A DNA stretch of 64,000 nt from Cyathus striatus (taxonomy: Eukaryota; Basidiomycota; Agaricomycetes; Agaricales; Nidulariaceae): NCBI GenBank assembly GCA_025738555.1, contig JAOVFP010000012.1:1736001-1800000 (forward strand), written 5' to 3'. The notes under the pieces were generated by a model. It did no database searches. It was given only the letters and a program-made list of their open reading frames with translations, and was not told the DNA's origin. Below, piece after piece: positions 1 to 11,849 of this stretch (its first letter is position 1; every line of letters begins with the position of its first letter). The position numbers and the translations under genes were made by a program.

Positions 1-97
1 CTGTTCTCTTTTCAGTCTCATCCATTTTCTTCTTTGTACCATATCACCTGGAACTTTATGTTTATTATTCAATTATGTACAAAAATATAAACTCTTT

Positions 98-1790
98 CTA
101 CAGTGTGTTTTGCTCTTGTTGTCTTTTCCTCTTGATTTCCTCCCACTGCTGCTTTGTTTTTTGATTTAATGCTTCCAATCTGTCATCCTCCTCCATTAAT
201 TCTGGATCATGTGCTTGTAAAAACATTGAATCATCAAAGTCTCGAAGTATTCTTATTGAGTCTCATCCACTACTTCTGGAAAGGGCAACATAAAGATGAA
301 ATAAGCTCAGTTTTCCATGTGGTGGCTTTGCTATATCCACCAGTACATTCTTTATTGTCTGTCCTTGTGATCAGTAATCTGTAAAAGCATATGCTGCTGT
401 GATAGCAAACTGTTGTCTCATGACTGTTCTCTGTAAATCATTTCCATTTACATTTAGAACAATTGGGATATTTTTTATGATTGGCTCTACTGGAATCACT
501 TATTCTTCTAATCCTTCCAGATGAGATGTTCTTGTGTGAGACAACTTAACCAAAATGTATGCTGGAAGGTGTTTGAGTTGTACCACACTTCCAGTCCCTA
601 GTTCTGGTTCATCTGGATGTAGAATTATATCCACTACTGTTCCTCGTGCTCCATTTGTTATGTCCAAATCATTCCATTTGAGCTTTCCATTTCTTTAGCA
701 TTTTCATGCTTTCTGCTGTAGCAGATTTAATTACTTTGTTTTCTTGCAAATTCTATTTTGAAGTAGATCTGAAATGGAAAATACCATTCTGACATCCAAT
801 TAGCACTGCATCTATGCCATGATTCTTCTCATTAATATTAGCCACTGTATCCTTTAATTCCTGTAGATCCTTCTCTGTATACCTTAACTTGCAGTCTGTC
901 AGAGCTTGAGCCTCCCCTTCCACTCCCCCAGCTATATTATTTTCCAATTGCTGTGAGAACCCACCTCTTATGACTTCTGTTTCAGATAGTTCTACCATTG
1001 CCCTCTCTTGATCTCTTCTGGCAGCCCCTTTACTTTCATGGTAAAACTGAATACCTGTTATGATTCATTGCACTCTGACTGGTGAAGATTTCATGAACTT
1101 GTTAAATGCTTCTTCCCATGTTTCAGTTTGTAACTTCAAATCTTTTTTAAGATCTCTCCATGGCTTTAGTAGCATTAGCATTGTAGCACAGTAGAATGGC
1201 TGGATTTCAGGATCATCACTCCTGGGAAAATATAGTCCTATAAAATTTGGAAGATTGGAATGTCCTTGAGTTCTCATTACTCTTTGTTTTTTTTCAAACA
1301 GTGGGTGATCTTCATGATACCACATTCTAATATTCTTATTCCTTCCCCTTTGGTTCTGATTTTCTTCTCCACTTTGTGTATTTGTGAATACTGTGCTTCC
1401 AGTGTTGTTTGCACTGATCTCATAACTGTCAACAAAGTATTGCAACACACTTAACTGCTCTGCAGTGCTTCCATGTAGTGCATAATCAGTGAATTGGAAT
1501 TTTTTCACAAGCTTTCCAGCATCATCAGTTTGAAGGGTTACAACTTGTCCTGCACTCTACAATTTACATTTTGTAAGTTATACTGATATACTGAATATCA
1601 TCTGAAGCTTATTACCTCTTGATCTTCATCATCATCATCATCATCATCATCATTATTACTTGTATTCTCTTCATTTCCCTGTTCATTTGTACTCTGTTCA
1701 CTATTCTCTTGATTTGTTGCTCTACATTGTGTTTTAAGTGACAAACTCTCCATATCTGTATGTGTATGCCTCTTACCTGTTCTCTTCATT
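98..1790 (-). pseudogene. Helitron PIF1-like helicase relic, internally deleted
   Basis: On the minus strand three recognisable blocks appear in order. At 1065-1555 is the region upstream of the helicase in fungal Helitron proteins (FIGLYFPRSDDPEIQPFYC, then MLMLLKPWRDLKKDLK and TWEEAFNKF). At 480-700 is a block with DITNGARGTVVDIILHPDEP and LPAYILVKL. At 98-330 is the C-terminus (ITAAYAFTDHK, LYVALSRSSG, IRILRDFDDSMFLQAHDPEL), ending at a TAG at 98-100. An N-terminal acidic exon (1598-1789) contains a poly-Asp run encoded by an ATC/GAT microsatellite. No Walker A motif is visible between 1065 and 753, so the ATPase core seems deleted. There are also stops, for example TGA right after SRSSG where Arg is usual. 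In the family this protein unwinds DNA for rolling-circle transposition; this copy cannot. The Rep domain and Helitron ends were not found. Confidence 0.8.
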
Positions 1791-2403
1791 CTCTAGAGTA
1801 CTTTTTACCCCTTCATTACTTTCATTGTGACATTTATTATTAAGTTATTAAACATCAAATAACATAGAAACCACTCTCTTACCTATGTTCTTCTCTTGTA
1901 ACATTCTCTACTGGTCCTTGTGCTGTTGTATTAAAGCTGCTAAAATCTTCAGTCATTACTGTCCTCTGCTCTTGCACATAGCTTACCTGGATATAAATGG
2001 TTTTATTTCAGGAAATGCTTTAAGCAATGCTATGGAAAATGATATCCATCATTGTCTGGTTTTACTTCTTTTCTGAACTGCCATTCAGCTTCTCTTTCTC
2101 CTGCACTTATACCTGTCCTTTTCACTATGCATCAAGAACATCATTGGTAAATAATTTCTATGTCCAATGTATATTGACTCCTCATGACTGAATCCTTCAT
2201 GCATCTAGTCACTTCACATAATATTAAATTTACTTGCTATTCTTTCCCTTTTTCAATCTTGTTTCTATTCCCTTTCCTTTCTATTGCTTCATTCTGCTCT
2301 ATTCACTAATGTTGTTTTAGACACTTATTCATTCTTTCTCTTTATAAGGCTCCATTCTCCTTAGTTCTCTTCCTCACTGTACTTTTCCAACATTGTTTCC
2401 ACA
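1791..2403. other. AT-rich intergenic stretch
   Basis: Short, low-quality reading frames only. It separates the leftward Helitron relic from the rightward gene at 2404, so any promoters would be divergent and lie here. No clear TATA box or known motif was recognised. Confidence 0.5.
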
Positions 2404-3360
2404 ATGTCTACTTCTTCCAATTTACTGTCTTGCATTCAAGACATCCATAGTCACCTTATGGATTCAGGCACCTACCTCAGAGATTTTGACTTCAAGGCTA
2501 ATGTCCAATGGACCAAAATTGAAGGAGGCTTCAAAGTAACAGAGATTCCAGATGATGGTTCCTCTGAAGTACATGTTCCAGCTGACAACAATACCAACTC
2601 TGGCAAAACAACCTCTCCCGCCATTGCTGGTATCACTGCTGTTGTCAAGATCTCTGGGGATGAATTTTACTTCTCATCCAATGGTGGATTCAATGCTAAC
2701 AGAAAGTATGCCAAAGACTTTTCTGAGTTGGTGCTTTCCCTTACTGGTGGGGTCCCATCCATTGAACCCTTTAAATCAGATTATAAAATGGTTGTTGAAA
2801 ATGCAAAATGGCTTCTTGATTTGGCCACTGTGAAGAAAGGCATTCAGAAACATGGCTTTTTCACTGGTCCTCCTGATGCTATCTGCTTCAAGGTCAGGCA
2901 TAAATTGTTCAAGGTATTTTCCCTTTCTTCTCACCCCCCTTCATCTATTTTACCTTTTATCCCAGCCTGTACCAGAGGAACCTGATTATGACAAAAATCC
3001 TAAAGGTTCCTACTTTTCTCACTCACTGGAAATTTCCCCCACACTAAATTTATCTCTGCAGATTTTACTAGAATCTGTAACTGGCCTGTTTCCAATGAAG
3101 CCTCATGAAAAGGCATCTCTGCCATTTTTGACACTCACAGTGTCAAATGTCCTCATGTTTATGATGTGAATGGTGATCCTATCTCACCTAAGGACTACCA
3201 TTCCCTTTTGATTAATGCAACTGTTGAAATCAACTTTGAACTGAACTATTGGCACATTGATGCCACTGCCTCTGAAGCTGCCAAAGATGTTTATTCCACA
3301 GATTTGGCTGAAATTCGCACTATTATTGCACCTCCTAAAATCATCAGGCATGAAAAGTGA
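2404..3360 (+). pseudogene. three-exon gene of unknown function with in-frame TGA
   Basis: Inferred exons are 2404-2913, 2966-3005 and 3062-3360. Introns 2914-2965 and 3006-3061 are GT-AG and keep the frame (phases 0 and 1). The product would be about 282 residues, starting MSTSSNLLSCIQDIHSHLMD and ending PPKIIRHEK. It has an Asp/Gly-rich middle with ISGDEFYFSSNGGFNANRKY and a C-terminal block DVNGDPISPKDYHSLL followed by VEINFELNYWHI. Exon 3 has a TGA at 3106-3108 with clearly continuing protein after it, so it is either a pseudogene or has a single disabling change (CGA to TGA would explain it). I do not recognise the family. It lies head-to-head with the Helitron relic and could be Helitron cargo or a second Helitron gene; that is inference only. 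Confidence 0.6.
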
Positions 3361-4379
3361 GATTTCAAGAAACTTGTCCCTAACTTGTCCCCCTACACTT
3401 CCACCAAGACTAAACAGCATTGTGTCCATCCTTAATTTGACCCTCTTCAAGTAACTTAACAGGCATCCTCTTGATATATTTATACTGTAACTGTTTTATG
3501 CTTAGTCTTACTTTTAAGTAACTTGCTGTGTATCTACTTCAGATTTTTGTGCTATAAATTTTAACCTTATAATTTCATCATAATTGATCCTTTCTTTCTT
3601 GCCTCTAATTCTTCCTCCACTCCCTATTTGTGCAAGCAAGGTTTGTGCCAATGCAGCCAGCAATTCCCAGTATCTAATAAAATGTATATTTTTGTAAGGT
3701 GAAAGGATGTGGTTCTTGTCAGCACTATCTCAATGTTATAAACTCCAAACTGATTGCCAATTGTTCTCCTTAGTAATAATACAGAAATCACTATAACATA
3801 TAGTGTTACACTGACTTTGAACTCCCCTATTGTTTGCCAGCCATCAAAGTAGATCTTTACAGATACAGTATACTACAGCATAGAGTGACAACATATATAC
3901 CCAGTCTTTCTCTTCACACTCCTAATTAGTAATTACTGGCTTATTACTCCACACAATAACCCCTGCCCACTTGCTAACAACACACTGCTCTATGCAAAGC
4001 TACAAAAACTAGCTTGGATAAATGCTATATTAACACAATGAACAATGAGATAGGTGTGAGTTTGACATGGACAGTGCATGCAGCTGCCAGCATATCTGTT
4101 GATTAGAATACAAGATATGACTAGAACAAAGAATAGACAGTCAAAAAGAACAGTTAGTATGAATGATATGAATATGCCAATGTCAAAGTGAAATATAAAT
4201 ACAAATGAATGTGAAGACTGAAAGAAAAATATTGGAAAAACATCCAAAAAGATATGTCAAGAAAAGTATGTGGTATTTATGTGTTACAAACTGTACTTGT
4301 TAAAATACACCCTTGAAGAATATTTTCCCATATAAAAGTATCAAATTATGGATTGCTCATTGTATTATCCCTGGCACCC
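3361..4379. other. intergenic, no gene seen
   Basis: AT-rich sequence with only a short hydrophobic frame on the minus strand (3990-4247) that has no codon or motif support. It separates two convergent genes, the unknown gene and NLR 1. Confidence 0.5.
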
Positions 4380-4456
4380 AAACCTCCAGTTCCCCTGAAT
4401 CCATCCATCTTTCCTCATTCCATTATGGACTAATCAGATTATACAAATGTTCTTGA
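4380..4456 (-). pseudogene. decayed continuation of the NLR 1 TPR array
   Basis: Downstream of the NLR 1 stop, minus-strand sequence around 4380-4405 still resembles a TPR unit: it reads ERWMDSGELE, compared with GRWNDAEKLE in the intact repeats. Between the stop and this block the unit is about 19 nt longer than expected and has several stops. The array therefore once ran further and was cut by an indel and nonsense changes. Confidence 0.5.
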
Positions 4457-6210
4457 TCATCCCATGCTTGTAATGGTATCAGGATGATCTTGACCTAGAA
4501 TTCTGATGCTCATCTCCATCACCTGAATCTCCAGCTTCTCTGCATCATTCCATCTTCCTTGACTCCTGTATGTGGCTGCCAGGTTTGCCATGCTTGTAAT
4601 GGTATCAGGATGCTCTTGACCTAGAATTCTGATCCTCATCTCCATCACCTGAATCTCCAGCTTCTCTGCATCATTCCATCTTCCTTGATTCCAGTATGTG
4701 TCTGCCAGGTGTGCCATGCTTGTAATGGTATCAGGATGCTCTTGACCTAGAATTCTGATGCTCATCTCCATTACCTGAATCTCCAGCTTCTCTGCATCAT
4801 TCCATCTTCCTTGATTCCTGTATGTGGCTGCCAGGTCTCCCATGCTTTTAATGGTATCAGGATGCTCTTGACCTAGAATTCTGAACCTCATCTCCATTAC
4901 CTGAATCTCCAGCTTCTCTGCATCATTCCATCTTTCTTGATTCCAGTATGTAACTGCCAGGTTTGCCATGCTTGTAATGGTATCAGGATGCTCTTGACCT
5001 AGAATTCTGATCCTCATCTCCATTACCTGAATCTCCAGCTTCTCTGCATTATTCCATCTTCCTTGATTCCTGTATGTGGCTGCCAGGTCTCCCATGCTTG
5101 TAATGGTATCAGGATGCTCTTGACCTAGAATTCTGATCCTCATCTCCATTACCTGAATCTCCAGCTTCTCTGCATCATTCCATCTTCCTTGATTCCAGTA
5201 TGTGTCTGCCAGGTGTGCCATGCTTGTAATGGTATCAGGATGCTCTTGACCTAGAATTCTGATGCTCATCTCCATTACCTGAATCTCCAGCTTCTCTGCA
5301 TCATTCCATCTTCCTTGACTCCCATATGTGGCTGCCAGGTTTGCCATGCTTGTAATGGTATCAGGATGCTCTTGACCTAGAATTCTGATCCTCATCTCCA
5401 TTACCTGAATCTCCAGCTTCTCTGCATCATTCCATCTTCCTTGACTCCTGTATGTGGCTGCCAGGTTTGCCATGCTTGTAATGGTATCAGGATGCTCTTG
5501 ACCTAGAATTCTGATCCTCATCTCCATTACCTGAATCTCCAGCTTCTCAGCATCATTCCATCTTCCTTGATTCCTGTATGTGGCTGCCAGGTTTGCCATG
5601 CTTGTAATGGTATCAGGATGCTCTTGATCTAGAATTCTGATCCTCATCTCCATTACCTGAATCTCCAGCTTCTCTGCATCATTCCATCTTCCTTGATTAC
5701 TGTATGTGGCTGCCAGGTCTCCCATACTTGTAATGGTATCAGGATGCTCTTGACCTAGAATTCTGATGCTCATCTCCATTACCTGAATCTCCAGCTTTTC
5801 TGCATCATTCCATCTTCCTTGATTCCAGTATGTGGCTGCCAGGTGTGCCATGCTTGTAATGGTATCAGGATGCTCTTGACCTAGAATTCCGATCCTCATC
5901 TCCATCACCTGAATCTCCAGCTTCTCTGCATCATTCCATCTTCCTTGATTCCTGTATGTGGCTGCCAGGTCTCCCATGCTTGTAATGGTATCAGGATGCT
6001 CTTGACCTAGAATTCTGATCCTCATTGCCATCACCTGAATCTGCAGCTTCTCTGCATCATTCCATCTTCCTTGATTCCTGTATATAGCTGCCAGGTGTGC
6101 CATGCTTTTAATGGTATCAGGATGCTCTTGACCTAGAATTCTGATCCTCATCTCCATTACCTGAATCTCCAGCTTCTTTGCATCCTTCCAATTTCCTTGA
6201 TACCAGTATG
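4457..6210. repeat. 126-bp tandem repeat array (TPR-coding)
   Basis: About 13.9 copies of a 126-bp unit (42 codons) on the minus strand of NLR 1. Units differ at few positions: AHL/GDL/ANL after SM, A/D/V before TY, R/W/S/G then N/S before Q, and R/S/A with I/F after EM. Everything else is nearly invariant at DNA level, which points to recent unit duplication or gene conversion. Confidence 0.95.
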
Positions 6211-7993
6211 TGTTTGAAAGATTTTGCACAATGGATAGTATACCTTTCACCTTCTTGTAGACTATTGAATTTAAATTGTGATATTCTTTCATGAATTTAG
6301 TTTCTAAATCATTCAAAGCATTGAATATGTTATTATTCACAGTTACAAGTTCCCCCAGGCTGTGTTGTGCAATTATTAATCTATATTTTTCTTCTACATC
6401 ATACTTTCCACAGCTATTCAATATATTTGCTGAAATTTTGAATATATCATCATAGTATATCTCAGGATATAAATCCCTATATTTTCCTTGATTATGAAGA
6501 ACATGCTGCAATATAGAATTCTGATAAACATATTCTTCACTAACATCTTTATGTGAAACTGAGCTTAGTATTAATCCTGCAGTATTAAATATCCATAATC
6601 TCATTTCTGTTGATGATAATCTATCTTCACAGCATACTTGTACCAATGGATGCATGCTGTATATTGACTTTCTCATGGTTTTCTTTATCAATGAGAATGA
6701 CAAAAGCAACTCAATACTTTCACTAAATTGCCAGTCATTCCAATTTCTCTGCTCATTCATGTTAAGTATTGAGCTATCCATGGTAGGTAGATATGTAGGC
6801 ATAGTATCATTTGTAAAGTCTTTTTTATTTTGTGGGTAATACTTGACAGCTCTCTCAAACATTGTTTCATATATATTTTCATTATGCATAAATGCAAATA
6901 TATTTAACAAACATATAGCATATTGTGCTGAAGCTGCTGCTTCTTTGTCTTGTATATTGTTACACATTTCCAATATTTTTTGAATTGAGATCTCCCATGT
7001 CTTATATACAGTTTTATTGTATTTTGATGATCCTTGAAATTTGATGTTATTCAATATTTTGGGTCTGTATTTGTTGTAGATCTTGATGAAATTATCTAAA
7101 TCACATTGTGTCTGAGTAATGTATGCCCCTGCCATATCAATAGCTAATGGCAAGTAATACAAGCTTCTGACTATTAGTTCAGCCTCTTTCTTGTATTCTT
7201 GTTGATTATGGTCAAGTCCACTAGTTTTCAAAAGTAACTGAATGGCAGATGCTTCTTTCATTTCAGTTACCTCCATTGAGTTTTGATGAGTAGTAATTCT
7301 TCTAAGTGCAGGATTTCTGCTTGTAATTAGAATATTTCCTACATCTCCAGGTGGAAGAAATTTCTCAACAATTTCTGGAGTACCATCAGCATTGTCAAAA
7401 ATAAGAAGCCATTCATGTTTGAGAGAAGAAATTTGATTCAAAATAACTGCAGTTGAAAATGAATATGCCTGAGTACCAGGACTTGATTTTTGTTTGTAAA
7501 TATCTTTAAGACTTTGCACCACTGTGTCTTCTGAAGTTGTGTCAATCCAAAAAATATCAGAAAAACTGTTATAAATCACTAATTAGAACACCAGAGAAGA
7601 TAAATGTCATTCTTACTATTCAGCCATTTCATCACATAATTTTAAACAGATCTGTGTTTTTCCAATCCCACCCATTCCATGCAAAAGAAACATTTTTCTT
7701 CCTGACTTAGTCATAGTATTGCTTTTACTAAAATATTCATGAAGTCTCTCAAGGTATATTTCTCGTCCCACAAAGTTTTGTGATGTGCAAGCCATAGTGT
7801 TCTGAAGTGGAGAAAGTGGTTCATCTTTTAGCTGGTTTGTGTTATTATTAATGATCTGCAAAATGTAATCAATACAGGAGCATAATCTTGTCCACTGCAA
7901 TACAAAAGCTACCTGAGTTTCAATATGTATGTCATTCATGTTTGGTTTATAAATGGCAAAGTCACGAGAATTTGAAAAAGCTCCAGAAGTCAT
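4457..7993 (-). CDS. NLR 1: NB-ARC protein with tandem near-identical TPRs
   Basis: Exons 7913-7993, 7617-7855 and 4457-7565 (phases 0 and 2; introns 57 and 51 bp) give 1,142 residues. I chose the ATG at 7993 rather than the upstream one at 8092 because a TATA box lies between them. Layout: short N-terminus of about 55 residues; FVGREIYLERL; P-loop GMGGIGKTQICLKL (about residues 90-105); Walker B LLIFDNADG (about 160); NILITSRNPAL; LPLAIDMAGAYI; MHPLVQ; a linker; then about 14 TPR units of 42 residues with core EHPDTITSM..LA.TY..QGRWNDAEKLEIQVMEM. Fungal proteins of this type are NOD-like receptors thought to act in non-self recognition, with the TPRs as sensor. The array stops abruptly at SMG inside a unit. 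No effector domain is seen at the N-terminus. Confidence 0.85.
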
Positions 7994-8080
7994 ATTGTTG
8001 CTGATATGCAAGTTAACACTTGGCCGGTGAAATTGATGGGTTGATGGTAGGATAAGGATACACAACGTGAAAGCGCGGGT

Positions 8081-8088
8081 CTTTATAC
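8081..8088 (-). promoter_or_regulatory. TATA box of NLR 1
   Basis: GTATAAAG on the minus strand, about 90 bp upstream of the chosen ATG at 7993. NLR 2 and NLR 3 have a TATA-like motif at a comparable place. Confidence 0.5.
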
Positions 8089-8099
8089 ACACAAAAGCA

Positions 8100-11000
8100 T
8101 GGCATAGTTTCTATTCTTAACTAATCACACGCGAGAAATGTCTTTGAATCTAAGATAAGTAACTAACTCTGTCATATTATTATCTATTCCTGTTGTGTCC
8201 AACATGATCGCGTATGAATGAGTTGACATGACAGTTTTCGACGCGTGTCCCTATCTATCTGCGCGGTTACCGCGATATACTAGTACACGCGCAAGGTCGG
8301 TTGACCTTCTCTGTAAGGATTTTGATTCGATGCCCCTAATGGTCTGGCTCCCACAAGGAACCACTTTACGCAAGCGGGCGGTATCATTACTACGCATGCA
8401 CATACAACGGGATACTGTGCCGTTGGTGTGACGAGGTCTTGGTGGTCTTTTGTAATTGGAGCTCTATAAATGCTTGCTGGCGCGCATGGTTATCTATATT
8501 TCAGCTAATGCGACTTAATGCCATGCACAATTGAAGTCGGTGGGGATAATTTAACGTAAACTAAGTATGTGAGGGTGAAACCGTCTCAGCACGAGACCAC
8601 CTCGGAGACCAAGAACTGATTTCATGTTGTAGCCATGGGTTACAGTAACATAAAGACGTCCTGTTATAATCATGTGTCAACACATATTATCTCTCAAAGA
8701 CAGCATTCAGCTTTCTTCCCAGCTATCCATCGTCTACGTACATAGTCCAAATACCAAAATTACACATGAGCTACTTATAACATCCCCTTCCTGATATCCC
8801 ACCCACTACGACCACTAGATACTAAAGCGCAGCCTGAGACATTCACGATACATAGGGTAACCCACATCAAGAAAGGTAAAATGTGGAGCCATACAATTTA
8901 GTCGGTGAAAACCCAAGTCGTCGTTCTCACCACTGTAGAAACCTGGACCATCGGTCTCGCTACCAGAACGTCCGAGGGCAATCAAAAGTGAACAATGGAG
9001 ATGAAGCGAGGCCTAGAGGAATGGGGAAGATCGATCGCCGAGGACATTAACGTGGTTGGGGGTGGTAGAGTGTTGCGGGGTGATTGATCCAGGAGTGGAT
9101 GAACGCAAAGGCAACATTTTAAAGCGGTGAGACCTTCATACCCTTCTCCCCGACACGAAATGAACATAGATCTGGTATCAATTTAACTGTCATCTTCGTC
9201 TCTCGCATCTTCCTCACCGCCACCACCACCGCCACCACCGCCACATCATCATGATCTCCAACGTTCGATACTTTCATCCCACACGTCCTCTCCACGCACC
9301 ACAGGTCTGCCTCAGCCGCTCCATATCTTTTGTACCGACATCCTTCTCCAGCCCTCCTTCCAAAAACCATCGTACACTCCATAACAACTTGCAAAGTCGT
9401 GATTTTCCCGGGATGGGAAAAGTCCTCGAGTAGCATTGTGACAGCGGACGAAACACCAGCGGGGGAGGGGCGATAACAGCAGGCTAACGATCGGTGAGCT
9501 GGTGAAGTAGGACACCACACGCTCATTTCATCGACCGGGCACTCTTCTCGCAGCTCATCCCCCCATAGAAGCTATACGCCTCTGAGCTACATCACACATC
9601 ATCACCCCCAACTATCCTCTTACTCGAATCCCCGTAATCTCGCTATCGTCGAGGCATGGTTGAAGTTCAGCGTGGTGAGCTAAAGTCCCTGAGTAGCGCT
9701 GTAGCTCTGTGAGGAATCCTGACGAGAGGCCAGCGAGGGATAAGGAGAGGTGCGGTTGTACTAGGCGAACGATGGCCGCTAGGTACGAGATAGGAGTCCA
9801 TCCCCATGCTCGCCAACTCCCAACGTCCTCCAAGGAGATCAACCATGTTCCGGTACTAGTCTCCCGCGGAGACTCTGTGTTCGTCTCCTCCTCTAATACC
9901 CTCCTAAGCCTCCGTCATCCTCAGCCTCACGTTCTTCCCCAATAAAGTTCGTAATAGCGTTGCCGCTGTATCGTCTCGATATCGACGACAGGCCCCTTCT
10001 CGACCCTCTGGATTTCGTGTGGCAGCAAGACATTTGAGACCTACATGGAGCATGGAGAGATCGTGAAGTAGCGCTGACAATGGATGATACATGATGAGAA
10101 TTGAGAGGGAAGGGCTGGGGGTTGGAGGATGTGCGGGGGTACTGCCAATGTCACTGGCTGACGAAGGAGTGTGGTTACGAGGTGTCGTGGTTGGAATAGG
10201 TCGGATGGTGGGAGTTTGAGAAGAGTTGTAGACGGAAACGCCAGCGGGAACGAGAGAGGGGGGAGTGAGATAGCGGATGTGTGAGAGCAACAGATGCTGG
10301 CGTGGGGGCCACGTTCAGATTATCCCTTGATTCTGCCCCATCCCCATGCCCCCCTCATACATCCCCGTTACCTCTTGCTCCCTCTTTCCCTACATCCCCC
10401 TTGTTACGATTCTCACTACGCATCCAAAGCAGAGCTCTGGTGTCGGTCGTCGTTGCAGTCGTAGACGGCCAGGAGAAAGTGGTTTGGCAGGGGTGGGGGA
10501 GGGGCTAACGAAGAACAGCTGTTGTAGGAAGGTTTGGGGTGCTGGGGACGGTGGGTTGAGGTTGAGGTACCTGTTCGTTGTTAGTTTATGTAGCCGTCTG
10601 GAAGATTAGAACGGATGAGCCTGATTCGTTCAATAGCACTCCACCCAGCGTTCGCGGCACCAGCACAGTTAACGATGATGTCGGATGAAGTGCCCCTCTG
10701 GATGATAGAGCGACACCGTATCCATCAAGTGCGTATGTAGTCTCTGAGGGACATTTATAACGCGCCAGTTGCCTCGGTGAAGGAGCGTATGAGCCAATAG
10801 CGATCGACATTCTCGCTGTATGTGGGCTTAGACTAGTATCAACGACCGCATTGAACAAGACTGCTTACCATCTGCCAGTTTTATGACACCAGTAAGTTCT
10901 ACAACAATCTCATTCTTAACCAACTGCGCTGCGCCGGTGTTCATTTTTTCGTTACACATCAGAAGAATCTAATATTGTAGAGAATTAGTAACTGCGTTAT

Positions 11001-11849
11001 AGAAAGAATGAACATAGCTTACGTTGGCGTGTTCAACACGGTGAAAGTAGAGCCTGACGTAGTATTTGCAGCTCTCAGAGGGGTGTTGACGGTATGGTGT
11101 TGTTCGAGAAGAGGAAGGATAGTTGGGGATGCTGGCAGGAGTGGATGACATGGAGTGTTGACAACGAGCCCAGTCCAGTGATGTGCCAACCGTCGACCAT
11201 CCGAGTAAGGTCAATGGTTTGGTCGAAAAGTCGGTTTGATCAACCCCGCTCAGCTCGAAAGCTATCAAGCCGACCAGCTGAGCCGAAAATGAGCTGAGCT
11301 GAGCAAGTTCCCACAAAAGCTCGCTCAGACATAACCGGCTTAGCTCAATTTGAGCTCAATCCCGCTTCTGATCAGCTGCGAGCTCGCTTAGCCATCGCTT
11401 TGCCGTCGATTTGACAGACAGGTGTCAGTTTATCCTTCATGTCAACCGCCTTTACCTTTCGCATAGCATTTTACTTGCCCTGTTCTCGCTAGTGGTCCCC
11501 CCCTAGGCTTGTAGACTTGTACATATGTTCTGTGTAGTGTACATGTCTCCCAACAGTATCGTAAATATTTAATCTGAGTGTTGTGTATGTCTCATGCACA
11601 ATTCACAACATCACAATTCTAATATTTTATGCTAGACTAGAGTTCGCCATTTTTAGTGGAAAATTACAATTGAGTACGTATCGGACGACGGATGCATTAC
11701 CTGGAAATAGGTATTTGACTTCAGTGAGATTACATTCTAAAATCAGACAGAATGATAAAATATTTTTGGAACATTCACCGCAATGCTAGTCCCTCCGTGA
11801 CAGGCGTGGTAGAGAGGATATATCTGGCGTACATATGAAATCTAAGTAG
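8100..11849. other. unassigned GC-richer region
   Basis: No convincing gene. Composition is clearly richer in G+C and CpG than the NLR and transposon regions on either side. A CCACCACCG-type microsatellite lies at about 9217-9244. The minus-strand stretch around 9960-10290 (…LLHDLSMLHVGLKCLAATRN…) has a protein-like look and could be a decayed exon, but I recognise no family and the surrounding frames are full of stops. Confidence 0.4.
11236..11405. repeat. AGCT/GCTCAG-rich imperfect inverted repeats
   Basis: Dense cluster of AGCTCAGCT, GAGCTGAGC, GCTTAGCTC and AGCTCGCTTAGCC words in both orientations, able to form hairpins. The AGCTCGCTTAGCC word recurs at about 17173 in the right part of the hAT-like element. 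Probably a decayed MITE; no TSD found. Confidence 0.4.

Noticed and set aside
3990..4247. Hydrophobic minus-strand frame suggesting a membrane protein
   Set aside because: Phe/Ile-rich because the DNA is AT-rich; no neighbouring signals or exon structure.
4457..6210. Regular repeat spacing resembling a CRISPR array
   Set aside because: The 126-bp units are coding TPRs without unique spacers, and the genome is eukaryotic.
8002..8092. Upstream in-frame ATG at 8092 as the start of NLR 1
   Set aside because: The TATA box lies downstream of that ATG, and NLR 3 supports the shorter first exon with an intron after …TQ.
9119..9526. Minus-strand 135-codon frame
   Set aside because: Low-complexity Val/Arg-rich part comes from a CCACCACCG microsatellite; overlapping frames are equally open.
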